Source: Endozoicomonas sp. 4G (GTDB taxonomy: Bacteria > Pseudomonadota > Gammaproteobacteria > Pseudomonadales > Endozoicomonadaceae). Taken from it: DNA of 64,000 nucleotides. The notes below the pieces were generated by a model that made no database searches, was not told the origin of the DNA, and worked only from the letters and a program-made list of their open reading frames with translations. Positions 45,252-54,178 of this stretch are shown piece by piece. Position numbers and translations under genes: made by a program. Position 1 is the stretch's first letter. Every line of letters starts with the position of its first letter. The stretch is taken from the NCBI RefSeq assembly GCF_023822025.1, contig NZ_CP082909.1:2594001-2658000 (forward strand), written 5' to 3'.

Positions 45252-46235
45252 TTGAAGCAGCCTCTTAAAATAGCTACCATTGTTGACGATATAACAGCAC
45301 TGTATTTAGATTCAGCCTTTAATATAAAGGTGATTCATGCTTCACCTATTGGCTGGCGCTGGCAACTGAATTTTTTTAAACCCGATTTACTTTTTGTTGA
45401 GTCTGCCTGGAGAGGCTATAAAGACAGGTGGAAAAGAAAGATTGCAAGCTACCCTGATAACGATTACTACGGCCTTTATAAGCTTGTTGAATGGTGCAAC
45501 AAGAAAAGTATTCCGACTGTATTCTGGAATAAAGAGGATCCTGTACATTTTGATCGTTTTAGCAAAGCCGTTCTTCCTTTTCGTTTTATATATACGACCG
45601 ACTCCAACAGCCTTGAACGTTACCATAGGTTACCAGGCAAAGAAGCTTCTCAGATAAATGTACTTCCATTTTCAGTTGACCCGAAAACTTTCAAAAATGC
45701 CAATAATGCGACTCGTGATAAATCGGTTGCATTTGCCGGGGGTTATTATTCGAATGAACTACCCCAAAGATCAAAAGTAACATGCGAACTACTAAGAGGG
45801 TTACGAAGCTTTGACCTTGTAATATACGATCGTTTTTGGGAAAGGCATAACAAGTCAAGTTTTCCAAGTGAATTTAATGAATACGTTACGGCAGGAGTCT
45901 CTGCTGATAAAGTACCAGGACTCTATAAGAAACACTCTCTCTATTTGAACATTAACACCGTCGAAAACTCACCAACCATGCTTTCACGAAGAGTTTTTGA
46001 ACTGGCAGCATCAGGTGCTTGCATTATTAGCAACCCATCACTAGCTATGTCTAATTTTTTTGGCGACTTAATTTTACAGGTAACCAATGCAAAAGAGGCT
46101 GAAATAAAAGCAAGAACACTACTTGAAGACCACTCGCTTCAAACACAAATCAGTAAAGCATTACATAATACCGTTATGGAAAAACATACTTGGCAACATA
46201 GACTTGACCAGATCCGTTCCGATTTAGGTATTTAA
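45252..46235 (+). CDS. CgeB-like glycosyltransferase of the capsule locus
   Basis: The 327-residue protein resembles the Glyco_trans_1_2/CgeB group. It shows PDLLFVESAWRGYKDRWKRK near residue 45, TVFWNKEDPVHFDRF near 95, SVAFAGGYY near 150, and SPTMLSRRVFELAASGACII near 245 with the conserved donor-site Glu region. Residues match by eye a domain inside the 1303-residue protein encoded at 48766. The start is probably TTG. It likely adds a sugar to the capsule repeat. Confidence 0.75.
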   Translation: MKQPLKIATIVDDITALYLDSAFNIKVIHASPIGWRWQLNFFKPDLLFVESAWRGYKDRWKRKIASYPDNDYYGLYKLVEWCNKKSIPTVFWNKEDPVHFDRFSKAVLPFRFIYTTDSNSLERYHRLPGKEASQINVLPFSVDPKTFKNANNATRDKSVAFAGGYYSNELPQRSKVTCELLRGLRSFDLVIYDRFWERHNKSSFPSEFNEYVTAGVSADKVPGLYKKHSLYLNINTVENSPTMLSRRVFELAASGACIISNPSLAMSNFFGDLILQVTNAKEAEIKARTLLEDHSLQTQISKALHNTVMEKHTWQHRLDQIRSDLGI

Positions 46236-46266
46236 ATAATAACTCTAAACCACCAGGTACATTTGA

Positions 46267-47439
46267 ATGATTGAAAAGAAAAAAATATTAATAGTTTTTG
46301 GCACCAGGCCAGAAGCTATCAAAATGGCTCCCATTGTAAAAGAGTTCAAGAGCTGTGCTCAATTAGATACGCGAGTTTGCGTTACCGGCCAACACCGCGA
46401 AATGCTTGATCAGGTTTTGAATCTCTTTGATATCAAACCAGAATATGATCTTGACATTATGAAACGAGGCCAGGATCTCACAGATGTAACAACAGCCATT
46501 CTGTCAGGTCTAAGAGATGTGCTTAAAGACTTTATGCCATCTCGTGTACTTGTTCATGGTGATACTGCAACCAGCTTTGCTGCAACCTTGGCGGCTTACT
46601 ATCAACAGATAGCAGTTGGTCATGTAGAAGCTGGTCTGCGTACCGGAAATATCTATTCCCCATGGCCTGAAGAAGGTATGCGTCGTTTAACAGGTGATAT
46701 TGCAGATCAACACTATACACCGACGACTAGCTCACTTAAAAACCTAATTCTTGAAAATATTGCTCCTGAAACTATTTTCGTAACGGGTAACTCAGTTATT
46801 GATGCCCTGTTAGATGTTTCGGAAAAAAATGAGTCAGAAAGTCATATAAAAAAGGAACTTGATTCAAAGTTTTCATTTATAGATCCAGAACGTAAGCTTA
46901 TTCTAGTAACAGGCCACCGAAGAGAAAACCATGGTGATGGCTTTGAACGCATCTGCAAATCGCTGAAAGAACTCGCTAAACGTGATGATGTACAAATCAT
47001 TTATCCAGTTCATTTAAGCCCGGCTGTTCAGAAACCTGTTAATCGTCATCTTAAAAATATTGAGAATGTCCACCTGATAGAACCTCAGGATTATCTACCT
47101 TTCGTCTACCTGATGAAACGGAGCTATCTGATTTTAACGGATTCAGGTGGTATTCAGGAAGAAGCACCATCACTTGGCAAACCCGTTCTATGCATGAGAG
47201 ATACTACAGAGCGACCTGCTGCTGTGACAGCAGGTACTGTTCGTCTAGTTGGAACATGCGATGTGACTATTGTTAACGAAGTCAAGAACCTACTTGATAA
47301 CGAGATGGCTTACCAAGTTATGAGCAATGCAAGTAATCCGTATGGAGATGGAAAATCCAGCCAACGTATTTTACAGGCTGTTCTGGGTAAAGATGTTTCT
47401 ATGAGCATGTTTATGAAACAGGAATTAAGAATCGCATAA
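46267..47439 (+). CDS. wecB: UDP-N-acetylglucosamine 2-epimerase
   Basis: WecB converts UDP-GlcNAc to UDP-ManNAc. The 390-residue product has the standard segments [76 protein letters not shown] and [19 protein letters not shown], including the catalytic Asp, Glu and His positions. It precedes wecC, so the pair supplies UDP-ManNAcA to this locus. A genomic copy for enterobacterial common antigen cannot be excluded but is not in view. Confidence 0.96.
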   Translation: MIEKKKILIVFGTRPEAIKMAPIVKEFKSCAQLDTRVCVTGQHREMLDQVLNLFDIKPEYDLDIMKRGQDLTDVTTAILSGLRDVLKDFMPSRVLVHGDTATSFAATLAAYYQQIAVGHVEAGLRTGNIYSPWPEEGMRRLTGDIADQHYTPTTSSLKNLILENIAPETIFVTGNSVIDALLDVSEKNESESHIKKELDSKFSFIDPERKLILVTGHRRENHGDGFERICKSLKELAKRDDVQIIYPVHLSPAVQKPVNRHLKNIENVHLIEPQDYLPFVYLMKRSYLILTDSGGIQEEAPSLGKPVLCMRDTTERPAAVTAGTVRLVGTCDVTIVNEVKNLLDNEMAYQVMSNASNPYGDGKSSQRILQAVLGKDVSMSMFMKQELRIA

Positions 47440-47524
47440 TAAATAATTAAGTTTTTTTGACTCTTAATTCCATTCAACTTTCTAATTTTCATTCACAAAA
47501 TCACCATTCACTAAAACAACTAGC

Positions 47525-48766
47525 ATGAACTACAATAAAATCTCTGTTATTGGCCTTGGCTACATTGGTTTACCTACTGCTGCTGTTATTGCAGGTAATA
47601 ATATTAAAGTGGTAGGCGTTGACGTAAACCAACACGCTGTAGATACCATTAACCAGGGTAAAATCCATATCGTTGAGCCAGGTCTGGAAGAGCTGGTAAA
47701 AAGCAGTGTGGAAAAAGAATATCTGAAAGCTTACACCACTCCGCAAAAAGCCGATGCTTTCCTGATGGCAGTACCAACGCCTTTTAAAGGTGACGATCAC
47801 GAACCTGATCTGAAGTACATTGAAGCTGCATCAAAGGCATTAGCTCCGGTTTTGGAAAAAGGGAATCTCGTTGTCCTGGAATCAACTTCACCTGTCGGTG
47901 CCACTGAAAAAATGGCGGCCTGGCTTGCAGAAGCTCGCCCAGATCTGAGTTTTCCTCATCAGGTCAGCGAGGGTGAAAAGTCCGATATTCAGATTGCCCA
48001 CTGCCCTGAGCGTGTATTGCCAGGCCAGGTGATCCGTGAGCTGGTAGAGAATGATCGCATTATTGGGGGTATGGATTCATTCAGCACTGAAGCCGCTACA
48101 GCTGTTTACAAATTATTTGTAAAAAAAGGCGAATGTATTGCAACAGATGCCCGCACTGCAGAAATGAGCAAGCTTACTGAAAATGCCTTCCGTGATGTTA
48201 ACATTGCCTTTGCTAATGAACTGTCCCTGATCTGTGATAAACAGGGCATCAATGTATGGGAACTGATCTCACTTGCAAACCGTCACCCTCGTGTCGATAT
48301 CCTTCAGCCCGGTTGTGGGGTTGGTGGACACTGTATTGCAGTTGACCCCTGGTTTATCGTTAACCAGAATTCGGAAACTGCCAAAATAATTCATCAGGCA
48401 CGCCTGATTAATGACTACAAGCCAAACTATGTCGTCGAACAGGTTGAGAAAGCTGTAGACGGCATTGAAAATCCAACGATTGCCTGCCTTGGTTTGGCAT
48501 TCAAACCGGATATTGATGATCTTCGTGAAAGCCCTGCTCTGGAAATTACTACGGAGCTGGCACTGGCCGGTTTTGATATTCTGGCCGTAGAACCCAATAT
48601 CCATGAACTGCCAGCTAAATTCAGCAGCCTTGAAAATATCCAATTATCATCACTGGATAAAGCATTGAAGCAGGCTGATGTTGTAGTAGTGCTGGTAAAA
48701 CACAGCCAGTTTATTGGGTTGGAATATCCAGCTAACACATTGGATTTCGTAAACGCGAACAATTGA
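47525..48766 (+). CDS. wecC: UDP-N-acetyl-D-mannosamine dehydrogenase
   Basis: WecC oxidises UDP-ManNAc to UDP-ManNAcA with NAD. Seen are the NAD motif VIGLGYIGLPTAAVIAG, VDVNQHAVDTINQGKIHIVE, AEMSKLTENAFRDVNIAFAN, and the catalytic Cys segment LQPGCGVGGHCIAVDPWFIV near residue 265, then GLAFKPDIDDLRESPALEI. The length, 413 residues, is normal. The stop codon overlaps the start of the large glycosyltransferase gene. Confidence 0.96.
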   Translation: MNYNKISVIGLGYIGLPTAAVIAGNNIKVVGVDVNQHAVDTINQGKIHIVEPGLEELVKSSVEKEYLKAYTTPQKADAFLMAVPTPFKGDDHEPDLKYIEAASKALAPVLEKGNLVVLESTSPVGATEKMAAWLAEARPDLSFPHQVSEGEKSDIQIAHCPERVLPGQVIRELVENDRIIGGMDSFSTEAATAVYKLFVKKGECIATDARTAEMSKLTENAFRDVNIAFANELSLICDKQGINVWELISLANRHPRVDILQPGCGVGGHCIAVDPWFIVNQNSETAKIIHQARLINDYKPNYVVEQVEKAVDGIENPTIACLGLAFKPDIDDLRESPALEITTELALAGFDILAVEPNIHELPAKFSSLENIQLSSLDKALKQADVVVVLVKHSQFIGLEYPANTLDFVNANN

Positions 48767-51700
48767 TGAAAAAAACCAAATCCCGTATAGCCAAAAAAAT
48801 CGCCAAAAGAAACGCCCGCCTTCAGGCTGCGGCTGTTGTCAATGCTTCATTTTTCCCAAACAACGTTATGAATACACAAATACCGCAACCGGCAGAAAAA
48901 CAGTTGCAAGGCGACAATCTAAATAAAGAAATCCTGATACTTAAGCAACAGCTTAGTGAAGCCCAGCTTAAATATCGCCATGTTACGCAGTCCCACGGTG
49001 AGCTAAAGCAGCAACTGAATGAATATCAGAGTCTGGTTCAAAATACTGAACAGATACAACAACAAAAAGAGCTTGCAGAAGGGCAGCTACGTCAGAAAGA
49101 AGATGAGCTGTATATTGCAAATGCCCGAATGAAAGCCAGTGAAATATCACTAAGCGAACTAAAAAGAAACAATCTGAGAAACCGTATTGCCCTAGGTGAA
49201 AAAGAGCAGGAACTCAGCCTGTTAAATGAGCAACTGCTGCAACAAAAGCAAAATATTCTCAAAGTTAAAAACCATATCTCTTATTTATTAGGTAACGCGC
49301 TGGTCAACTCCACCAAAAGCTGGCGAAACTTGGTCAGTTTACCGGGCAAGCTGTTTGGTATCCGGCAGGATGCCAAAACCAGACGAGAGTTTATGGAAGA
49401 GAGAGCATTACTGAATCAGCAACGCTTGCTGCCAATGTTGTCAAAACCGGATGATATGGAAAGTCTCAAGCGAGAGTTGCAGGACCTGCCAGCCGTCTCT
49501 GAAGCCAGTAAACTGCAAAGCCTGAAAATCGCCTGCATTATGGACACATTCACCTATGAGTCTTATGCGCCCGAAGCAGTATTATTGCAACTGACACCCG
49601 ATAATTGGAAAAAAGAACTGAAATCTTTCCAGCCGGAAATTTTATTTATCGAATCGGCCTGGCGTGGCAAACATGACTTATGGGGTAGTAAGGTTGGTCA
49701 CACCAGTCAGGAGCTGGTCAGTATTGTTGAGTGGTGTAAAAATCATAACGTCATCACGTTATTCTGGAATAAAGAAGATCCCATTCATTTTGAAACCTTC
49801 CTGAATACAGCCAAACTGTTCGACTATATTTTTACCACTGATATTGACTGCATCAGCCACTATAAAAAAGCACTGGGTCACAACCAGGTTTATTTTCTGC
49901 CCTTTGCCGCACAACCCACTATAAACAATCCCATTGAGAAGTACCAACGGCAAGATAAATTCTGTTTTGCGGGTGCTTACTACGTTAAATACCCGGAGCG
50001 CACCAAAGACCTTAATAACTTTGTGCTGAGTCTGCCTGAGTATCGGGATATTGATATTTACGACCGTAATTTTGGCAAGAACGACCCCAACTATATGTTC
50101 CCTGAGGAGTACCAGCCTTATATTGTCGGTACTCTGCCCTATGAGCAGATTGATAAAGCCTATAAAGGATACAACTACGCCATTAACCTGAATTCAATTA
50201 AACAGTCGCAATCCATGTTTGCCCGGCGGGTGTTTGAGCTGTTGGCATCCAATACAATCACTGTTAGCAACTTCTCCCATGGCTTGCGTTTATTGTTTGG
50301 TGATCTGGTCTTTACCAGTGATTCCGGTGAAGAGATTGTTCGCCGCCTGCGACCACTCACTGGCGAGCCATTAAAACTAAAACAGTTTCGTTTGCTGGCA
50401 CTTCGCAAGGTATTGATGGAACACACCTATCAGGATCGGGTAAATTATATTTACAGCAAACTCTCCAACACGGCACCATTAACATTGCTACCCGCTATTA
50501 CAGTGCTGAGTTATGTGAAAACGCCCGAAACATTTAAGCGTCTTCTGGCAAGTTTCAACCGCCAGAGCTACGCCCACAAATCACTGACCATTATCTATTC
50601 CGGCTTTGAGCCTGCCCGGATTCCAGAAACTGAGCAAATCACCTTACTGACACCACAGCAGGCAGAAGGCATGATGCTCGATCATTGGATCAATAACCAA
50701 TGGCTGGCGGTGATGGTCCCAGAAGACTTCTATGGCAGCGACTACCTGACCGATTTGGCATTGGCGACACGGTATTGCCAGCACAGAGTCATCGGTAAAA
50801 AAGCCTGCTATCGCTGGCAGGATGGCTTGGCGCTAACCTACCCTCAGGCTGAGTATCGGGAAGTAACGGGATTGACGCTACGCCACAGCATGGTTGCAGC
50901 AAGCGTACTCCCTTCCGTTACCCTCCGCAGTTGGCTAACAACGCTGTACACCTGGAAAAGCAATGGGTCAGAGTTCAGTATCGATAGCCTGAACTATTGC
51001 CAGAATGGTGCAGAACACTGTGAAGCACTGCCAGAGTTCCAGTTGCCAGAAGGCATTAATCTGGGGCTCAGCCTCAGGCATTTGCAGGCGCAGGCAGAAG
51101 CCATGGCTCCGGCGACACTGGATATCAGTCAGTTAAAAAGCATTAAACCTGCGGAGTTGGCAGAGCGTTTTAAACCGGGGCAGGCAAGCCTCTGTGACGC
51201 TGCACTGGCCAGTGATAAACTGCAAATCGTCTCACAGCTGCCGGATGGTAAACATGAATACTGGTATAGCAACAAAGACTTTACCCCTGCGGAATTAAAT
51301 GCAGTGGCTGGTAAGGTCACTCTGCATCTGGAATCGACACCGGGTCTCAATTTGCAAGTGGTGGTTCTGTTTCTGGATGCAAAAAAACAACGCCTTAACC
51401 ATACCATTTTTATTGCTAATAAAAATGCTGAGATTGTCTTCCCAGAAGGTACGGCCTATTTACGACCGGGGTTAAGAGTTTATGCTGGTGGTAGTGCGGA
51501 GGTTAGCAACTTTTACCTGGAAGCCAAGCCAACGGCTGTTCCCGAAAAGCAGGGTTGTGGAGATTACCTGGTGCTAACCAATAACTACGCCAGCTACGAT
51601 GATCTTTATAAAAATGCGTTTGTCCATAGCCGGGTAAAATCTTACCAACAAGAAGGCTTAAACTGCGATGTATTCCGCTTTAAACCGGACACCCACATTA

Positions 51701-52677
51701 GCTACCATGAATTTGAAGATGTCGATGTGGTTACCGGTGGTAAAGAAGTCTTGGCAGCGCTGCTGTCAGGTCATCAGTACAAGGCGATACTGGTTCATTT
51801 TTTGGATGCTAACATGTGGGAGGTATTGCAGCACCATATTGCTGATACCAAGATTATTGTCTGGTGTCATGGTTCTGATGTTCAATCCTACCGTCGCAGA
51901 GCATTTCTGTATGAAACCGATGCTGAAAAAGAGAAAGCAAAAACGGTTGGAGAGAAGCGGGATGCATTTTGGTTATCTTTGCTGACATGCATGCCGAATA
52001 ATTTGCATATGGTCTTTGTCTCCAATTATCTGAAGAATTGTGTTGAAGAAGATTTGCTGATTCAGTTGCCAAAAGATCAGTACAGCATTATTTCTAACCC
52101 GATTAATACGAAATTGTTCAATTACATACCAAAGCCACCGGAGCAGCGGAAAAAAATTCTCTCTATTCGCCCTTATGCTTCCAAAGTGTATGCAAATGAT
52201 CTGGCGGTAAAAGCAATTTTGGAATTGAGTAAAGAGCCATTCTTTAATGAGCTGGAATTTCGTATGGTGGGTGATGGGCCGTTATTTGATGAAACGCTTG
52301 AGCCTTTGCGGAGGTTCAGTAATGTGATTATTGAGAAGCGCTTTTTGAATCAGGCTGAGATTGCTGCTTTGCATAAGGAGTATGGCATTTTCTTGTGTCC
52401 TAGTCGGATGGATACGCAAGGAGTTTCAAGGGATGAGGCAAGATCATCTGGGTTGATAGCTGTTTCAAGTAACGTAGCTGCTATCCCTGAATTTTTAAGT
52501 ACAAAGTTAGGGGTTCTTGCTCGAGCTGAATCATTTCAAGAACTAAGTGAAGGTATAAAATCATATTTTTATGATCCGGAAAAATTTAGCAGTCAGAGTT
52601 TGAAAAACAATGAGATTATAAGCTGTGACTTATCTTTTTCAAAAATCATCTCTAAAGAGTGCGGTTTGTTTTTATGA
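48766..52677 (+). CDS. 1303-residue multidomain glycosyltransferase
   Basis: Residues 1-50 are basic, and about 50-180 form a Gln/Glu-rich coiled coil (the EQIQQQKELAEGQLRQKEDE region). Residues about 250-570 are a CgeB-like domain matching the product of 45252 (FIESAWRGKHDLWGSKVG; FWNKEDPIHFETF; SQSMFARRVFELLASNT). Residues 580-700 look like a worn GT2-type region, and about 850-930 a beta-rich domain. The last 350 residues are a GT4 domain (KKILSIRPYASKVYANDLAV, FRMVGDGPLFDETL, CPSRMDTQGVSRDEARSSG). It may build and regulate length of the capsule polymer; this is inference. ATG overlaps the wecC stop. Confidence 0.8.
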   Translation: MKKTKSRIAKKIAKRNARLQAAAVVNASFFPNNVMNTQIPQPAEKQLQGDNLNKEILILKQQLSEAQLKYRHVTQSHGELKQQLNEYQSLVQNTEQIQQQKELAEGQLRQKEDELYIANARMKASEISLSELKRNNLRNRIALGEKEQELSLLNEQLLQQKQNILKVKNHISYLLGNALVNSTKSWRNLVSLPGKLFGIRQDAKTRREFMEERALLNQQRLLPMLSKPDDMESLKRELQDLPAVSEASKLQSLKIACIMDTFTYESYAPEAVLLQLTPDNWKKELKSFQPEILFIESAWRGKHDLWGSKVGHTSQELVSIVEWCKNHNVITLFWNKEDPIHFETFLNTAKLFDYIFTTDIDCISHYKKALGHNQVYFLPFAAQPTINNPIEKYQRQDKFCFAGAYYVKYPERTKDLNNFVLSLPEYRDIDIYDRNFGKNDPNYMFPEEYQPYIVGTLPYEQIDKAYKGYNYAINLNSIKQSQSMFARRVFELLASNTITVSNFSHGLRLLFGDLVFTSDSGEEIVRRLRPLTGEPLKLKQFRLLALRKVLMEHTYQDRVNYIYSKLSNTAPLTLLPAITVLSYVKTPETFKRLLASFNRQSYAHKSLTIIYSGFEPARIPETEQITLLTPQQAEGMMLDHWINNQWLAVMVPEDFYGSDYLTDLALATRYCQHRVIGKKACYRWQDGLALTYPQAEYREVTGLTLRHSMVAASVLPSVTLRSWLTTLYTWKSNGSEFSIDSLNYCQNGAEHCEALPEFQLPEGINLGLSLRHLQAQAEAMAPATLDISQLKSIKPAELAERFKPGQASLCDAALASDKLQIVSQLPDGKHEYWYSNKDFTPAELNAVAGKVTLHLESTPGLNLQVVVLFLDAKKQRLNHTIFIANKNAEIVFPEGTAYLRPGLRVYAGGSAEVSNFYLEAKPTAVPEKQGCGDYLVLTNNYASYDDLYKNAFVHSRVKSYQQEGLNCDVFRFKPDTHISYHEFEDVDVVTGGKEVLAALLSGHQYKAILVHFLDANMWEVLQHHIADTKIIVWCHGSDVQSYRRRAFLYETDAEKEKAKTVGEKRDAFWLSLLTCMPNNLHMVFVSNYLKNCVEEDLLIQLPKDQYSIISNPINTKLFNYIPKPPEQRKKILSIRPYASKVYANDLAVKAILELSKEPFFNELEFRMVGDGPLFDETLEPLRRFSNVIIEKRFLNQAEIAALHKEYGIFLCPSRMDTQGVSRDEARSSGLIAVSSNVAAIPEFLSTKLGVLARAESFQELSEGIKSYFYDPEKFSSQSLKNNEIISCDLSFSKIISKECGLFL

Positions 52678-53999
52678 AGCATGAAAAAATTAAAGTTTTT
52701 AATAAAGAATTTGAATTCGTTGAGTTTGAGGGAAAAAAGTATATTGAAGAAAATTATATATTTTCTAATAAGTTGATAAAAAAAAATCACTCTTATGGTT
52801 ACGACACTCCTAAGTATTGTACAGATAGTTATGATCATACAAAAGATTATTTGAAATTCAGTGAGCTTGATGTAAAATCATGGAGAATTGTTAGTGATGA
52901 TGAGTTTGGGATACCGATTAATACTTATGCTGGAAATCAACATCACTATCCAATAACTATCGCGCATTACGGTCTTCAACTGTTTGGTAAAATTATTAAA
53001 CCATATACATGTTATATGGGTGGGCATTTAGAGCATTCCATTGATTTCTCTATAGAAAGAGGGAACATTAGTTTAAAGGCAGGAACAGTAACAGGTTATT
53101 CTTTGCCGCTACTGTTTGGATCTCTGATTTCATCCATTGAAATAAAGCCAGAATCCATTTTTCGGGTTCACATTAAGCTTTCTAATAAAGAGACTGTTAT
53201 TGTTTATGAAGGAGACAGCAAATTAATTAAAGGTGCCAGATACCTTTCTCTTGAAGACTTCAAAAAACTTGATCCGAATCTAAATATAACAGACCTAAGA
53301 GTCAGAGGTAGTGTAAATATTGCTTTTTGTAAAGATATTATCAATAACCCTTGTTACAAAGAAATGTTAAAAGTAGCAGATTGGTTTGTTCTCAATCAGG
53401 CTTCTGATGGTAGCTGGAAATCATATTTTGAACATGTATTTTACCTAGGGCGAACAGACCCAATGTCTTCAGGATGGTCATCTGCTTTAGGGCAAGGTTT
53501 AGCAATCTCTTTTCTAACACGGGTATACCATATCACTGGAAATAAAAAATATCTAAATGCGTGCATTGCAGGACTCAACCCTTTTGAAGTTAAGTCTGAG
53601 GATGGTGGAGTTTTAACATATTGGGATGGTCAATATATGTTTTATGAAGAGTACCCAACATCGCCAGCAAGCTTTGTATTGAATGGTTTTATTTTTTCTT
53701 TAATTGGACTATATGACCTTTCTCAATATGGAGTTTCAAAAGCTGCTGAGCTTTTTAACAAAGGGTTTTTAACACTAAAAAAAATTCTTCCTCTGTATGA
53801 TTTAGGAAATAAGTCTGCATATGACTTAACTCATTACACCTGTATGACTTTTCCAAATATCGCAAGGTGGGGTTATCACATAACTCACATAAATCAATTA
53901 TTTGCGATGTATTGCATTACAGGTGATGAGAATATTAATACTTTCTATAGTAGATGGAAAAGTTATCTGGACGAAGGATTTTCTTGTCGAACAAATTGA
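52674..53999 (+). CDS. D-glucuronyl C5-epimerase-family protein
   Basis: The C-terminal half matches the D-glucuronyl C5-epimerase family that turns D-glucuronic into L-iduronic acid in heparan-type polymers. Seen are MSSGWSSALGQGLAISFLTR near residue 260, the acidic EDGGVLTYWDGQYMFYEEYP with FVLNGFIFSLIGLYDLSQYG, then LPLYDLGNKSAYDLTHY and PNIARWGYHITHINQLFAMY. The N-terminal half is a beta-rich domain with ITIAHYGLQLFG, also typical. No signal peptide is seen, so it would act in the cytoplasm before export. The ATG at 52674 overlaps the previous stop. The gene is clearly more AT-rich than its neighbours. Confidence 0.85.
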   Translation: MKHEKIKVFNKEFEFVEFEGKKYIEENYIFSNKLIKKNHSYGYDTPKYCTDSYDHTKDYLKFSELDVKSWRIVSDDEFGIPINTYAGNQHHYPITIAHYGLQLFGKIIKPYTCYMGGHLEHSIDFSIERGNISLKAGTVTGYSLPLLFGSLISSIEIKPESIFRVHIKLSNKETVIVYEGDSKLIKGARYLSLEDFKKLDPNLNITDLRVRGSVNIAFCKDIINNPCYKEMLKVADWFVLNQASDGSWKSYFEHVFYLGRTDPMSSGWSSALGQGLAISFLTRVYHITGNKKYLNACIAGLNPFEVKSEDGGVLTYWDGQYMFYEEYPTSPASFVLNGFIFSLIGLYDLSQYGVSKAAELFNKGFLTLKKILPLYDLGNKSAYDLTHYTCMTFPNIARWGYHITHINQLFAMYCITGDENINTFYSRWKSYLDEGFSCRTN

Positions 54000-54013
54000 G
54001 TTTTATATTTCTT

Positions 54014-54130
54014 ATGAAGAAAATTTCCATAATTTCTTCTTGTGTTACAAGAGGCACTATTGAAGTTATCAAAAGTCTGATCGATTTAGATTTTATAATG
54101 CAAGAAGTTCACGGGCATGATAGAAAATAG
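54014..54130 (+). pseudogene. N-terminal fragment of a polysaccharide-locus gene
   Basis: The 38-codon frame MKKISIISSCVTRGTIEVIK... has an 'I.SSCVTR' start like that of DUF6270-type proteins found in capsule loci. It stops at TAG shortly before the ISNCY-type element. The remainder of that gene is not present after the IS. AT-rich like the epimerase gene. Confidence 0.35.
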
Positions 54131-54178
54131 AAACTAGAGTCAGGTCTTTATTCTTGAATAAAGTCAAGATATTTTAAT

